In this document: positions 62,075-64,000 of the stretch, one piece after another
Numbering within the stretch: position 1 is the first letter of the stretch
How the letters are laid out: each line of letters begins with the position of its first letter
Origin: VYFG01 sp965248685
GTDB lineage: Bacteria > Pseudomonadota > Gammaproteobacteria > Arenicellales > Poriferihabitantaceae
Assembly (NCBI GenBank): GCA_965248685.1
Contig: CBDFKC010000003.1
Coordinates: 1,860,001 to 1,924,000 of the forward strand
DNA: 64,000 nucleotides
Direction of reading: 5' to 3'
Translations under genes and position numbers: made by a program
Notes under the pieces: generated by a model
Seen by the model: the letters and a program-made list of their open reading frames with translations, nothing else
Databases searched by the model: none
What the model was told of the DNA's origin: nothing

Positions 62075-62797
62075 ATGAAATATAACTGGGACTGGAGCGT
62101 TCTGATCAGTGAGCCTTATATGGAGTGGCTGATCTCGGGCTTCGGTTGGACCATCGCAGTATCACTATTGGCCTGGATTCTGGCTTTTAGCCTGGGCTCA
62201 GTGGTCGGTATTTTACGCACCACCAACAACAGATTTTTTCGTGGCATCGCCACCGGGTACGTCGAGTTATTCCGCAATATTCCTCTCCTGGTGCAAATGT
62301 TTCTTTGGTATTTTGTCTTTCCCGAGTTGCTGCCCCATGATGCCGGAATGTGGGTAAAGCGGGAGCTGCCCATGCCGGAATTTACCACCGCAGCAGTTTG
62401 CCTTGGTCTTTACACCGCCTCCAGGGTCGCCGAACAAGTACGAGCGGGAATTAACTCGATCAGCCTGGGACAACGCCATGCTGGCCTCGCCATGGGTTTA
62501 ACCCCTGCTCAGGTCTATCGCTACGTGTTGTTGCCAGTAAGTTACCGAATTATTGTGCCGCCATTAACCAGCGAATTTCTTACCATTTTTAAAAATTCCT
62601 CGGTCGCATTAACCATCGGTGTCCTTGAAACTACAGCCCAGGCACGACAGATCGAAGAATATACCTTTCAGGGATTCGAAGCGTTTACCGCTGCCACCGT
62701 GCTTTACATCATTGTGACGTCCATCGTGATGTTGTTGATGCGGTTGGTCGAAGGCCGGGTGCAAATTCCGGGAATGATTTCCCTGGGAGCAAAATAG
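62075..62797 (+). CDS. Amino-acid ABC transporter permease (GltJ-like)
   Basis: A 240-residue inner-membrane permease of the HisM/GltJ type with five to six helices. The EAA-loop reads ARVAEQVRAGINSISLGQRHAGLAMGLTPAQVYRYVLLP (about 117-155), which docks the ATPase. It pairs with the next permease, one base away, and should form the translocation channel of the polar amino-acid importer. Confidence 0.92.
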   Translation: MKYNWDWSVLISEPYMEWLISGFGWTIAVSLLAWILAFSLGSVVGILRTTNNRFFRGIATGYVELFRNIPLLVQMFLWYFVFPELLPHDAGMWVKRELPMPEFTTAAVCLGLYTASRVAEQVRAGINSISLGQRHAGLAMGLTPAQVYRYVLLPVSYRIIVPPLTSEFLTIFKNSSVALTIGVLETTAQARQIEEYTFQGFEAFTAATVLYIIVTSIVMLLMRLVEGRVQIPGMISLGAK

Positions 62798-62798
62798 C

Positions 62799-63458
62799 AT
62801 GTTTGAAGATTTTGACCTGGACGTCGTCGTCGACAATATCCCCTTCCTGATCGAAGGAATGCAAACCACGCTGATGCTAACCGTTGTTGCCATTTTTGGT
62901 GGCTTGTTTCTCGGAACACTGCTGGCGCTGTCACGTCTTTCTCCCTTCAAACCCTTGTCATTTATCGCGGGAACTTACGTCAACTTTTTTCGTTCGATGC
63001 CCCTGATACTGGTGATATTCTGGTTTTACTTCCTGGTTCCCCATATCGTAGGGCGGCCGGTAGGCGGTTTTTATTCAGTTCTGGTCGCATTTGTTTTGTT
63101 TGAAGCTGCTTACTACTGCGAAATTATGCGGGCAGGTATTCAGAGTGTCCGCAAGGGACAGGTTTACGCCGGACAAGCAGTGGGTCTCACCTATATGCAA
63201 AATATGCGGTATATCGTATTGCCCCAGGCATTCCGCAACATGATCCCGATCTTGTTGACCCAGGCAATAATTTTGTTTCAGGATACCTCTTTGGTCTATG
63301 TCGTGGGTGTGAAAGATTTTCTGGTCAGCGCTGATTTGGTTGCCAATCGGGAAAATCGGATTCTTGAAATGTTTACTACAGTGGCGTTGGTGTACTTCGT
63401 GATCTGTTTGTCTGGTTCGCTTTTTATAAAACGTCTTCAACGAAAATTTGTAACGTGA
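62799..63458 (+). CDS. Amino-acid ABC transporter permease (GltK-like)
   Basis: A 219-residue permease. The EAA-loop is EAAYYCEIMRAGIQSVRKGQVYAGQAVGLTYMQNMRYIVLPQAFR (about 101-145). It has about five helices. It follows the first permease with a single base between and overlaps the ATPase start by 4 bases (GTGA), so translation is coupled through the whole importer. Confidence 0.92.
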   Translation: MFEDFDLDVVVDNIPFLIEGMQTTLMLTVVAIFGGLFLGTLLALSRLSPFKPLSFIAGTYVNFFRSMPLILVIFWFYFLVPHIVGRPVGGFYSVLVAFVLFEAAYYCEIMRAGIQSVRKGQVYAGQAVGLTYMQNMRYIVLPQAFRNMIPILLTQAIILFQDTSLVYVVGVKDFLVSADLVANRENRILEMFTTVALVYFVICLSGSLFIKRLQRKFVT

Positions 63459-64000
63459 TTGAACTTAAAAATCTAAGTAAGTGGTATGGTGAGTTTCAAG
63501 TCCTGGACGACTGTACAACATCCGTTAGTAAGGGAGAGGTTGTTGTAGTCTGCGGTCCTTCGGGGTCAGGAAAATCGACATTAATCAAATGCGTTAACGG
63601 TCTCGAACCATTCCAACACGGGGCAATCCATGTTGATGGGGTCTCTGTGGGAGACAAACAAACCAATCTGCCCAGACTCCGGGCGCAAATTGGCATGGTG
63701 TTCCAAAATTTTGAGTTGTTTCCACATATCTCGGTTTTGGACAACATCAATCTGGCCCAGCTCAAAGTTCTTAATCGAAGCGAACAGGAATCCCAGGAAA
63801 AGTCCATGCAGTTGCTTGAGCGAGTGGGATTGTCAGATCAGGCAACCAAGTTTCCAGCCCAGCTATCGGGTGGACAGCAGCAGCGCGTGGCAATTGGAAG
63901 AGCATTGGCGATGGATCCCATTGCCATGCTGTTTGATGAACCGACTTCGGCGCTTGATCCGGAAATGATCAATGAAGTGCTTGATGTCATGGTAGAACTT
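63455..64000 (+). CDS. Amino-acid ABC transporter ATP-binding protein (GltL-like, cut by window edge)
   Basis: The reading frame starts at GTG 63455, in the GTGA overlap with the permease stop, and is open to the window end (182 codons). It has the full HisP/GltL core: Walker A GPSGSGKST (about 32-40), Q-loop VFQNFELFPH, signature LSGGQQQRVAIGRAL, Walker B MLFDEPTSALDP. It energises uptake by the two permeases. The C-terminal 60 or so residues lie outside the window. Confidence 0.93.
   Translation, partial: MIELKNLSKWYGEFQVLDDCTTSVSKGEVVVVCGPSGSGKSTLIKCVNGLEPFQHGAIHVDGVSVGDKQTNLPRLRAQIGMVFQNFELFPHISVLDNINLAQLKVLNRSEQESQEKSMQLLERVGLSDQATKFPAQLSGGQQQRVAIGRALAMDPIAMLFDEPTSALDPEMINEVLDVMVEL

Overview
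The window looks like a chromosomal stretch of a heterotrophic, probably marine proteobacterium, most likely a gammaproteobacterium. The support is a YceH/DUF480 gene, a BCCT betaine transporter, a hydroxyproline-betaine epimerase, TauD and Rieske oxygenases, several EamA exporters and many ABC uptake systems. No rRNA or tRNA gene was seen, so the lineage is an inference. Gene density is high, with many small catabolic operons. An accessory, AT-rich island with dead insertion sequences lies near 25-28.8 kb.

Layout. 1-2.2 kb (minus strand): a conserved but functionally obscure set made of an SxtJ-like membrane protein, a zinc-ribbon methyltransferase, a 50-residue DUF5989 protein and a NodU/CmcH carbamoyltransferase cut by the window edge. 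2.2-5.1 kb: a Rieske-family oxygenase whose 2Fe-2S ligands are degenerate, an alpha/beta hydrolase and a GST. 5.1-19.1 kb: ICMT-like methyltransferase, EamA exporter, APH/acyl-CoA dehydrogenase pair, SDR, BCCT transporter with a dyad-rich upstream region, LysR, cystathionine beta-synthase, EamA/AraC pair, DUF4142-cupredoxin pair and an HpbD-like enolase-superfamily enzyme. 19.1-30.5 kb: secreted beta-helix protein, LeuB-like dehydrogenase, threonine dehydratase, LysR and IclR remnants, dead IS4 and IS5 elements, an ACT-domain protein, a small membrane protein and a choice-of-anchor I protein.

30.6-46.9 kb is the most interesting part. A minus-strand operon holds three consecutive Rieske-family genes plus a GST and an EamA exporter. 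One gene is a complete oxygenase. The second keeps the Rieske cluster but has lost the mononuclear-iron ligands. The third keeps the iron site but has lost the whole Rieske cluster. This, with the GST, closely parallels the caffeine N-demethylase NdmC/NdmD/NdmE arrangement. Divergent from it is a complete BMP-family ABC importer (the nucleoside/purine-type family), followed by a 2OG oxygenase, a class V aminotransferase, and an ATP-dependent hydantoinase pair with an FMN reductase. I infer a pathway for an N-methylated heterocycle or betaine, with uptake, N-dealkylation, ring opening and amine oxidation.

47-64 kb: two FAD amine oxidoreductases, a PLP-decarboxylase pseudogene with a large internal deletion, YceH, an SDR, a TauD-type dioxygenase, an EamA exporter, a hydrolase, two small exported or anchored proteins, a 1551-residue secreted subtilase with Calx-beta-like and thrombospondin type 3 repeats, and a polar amino-acid ABC importer whose ATPase runs off the window.
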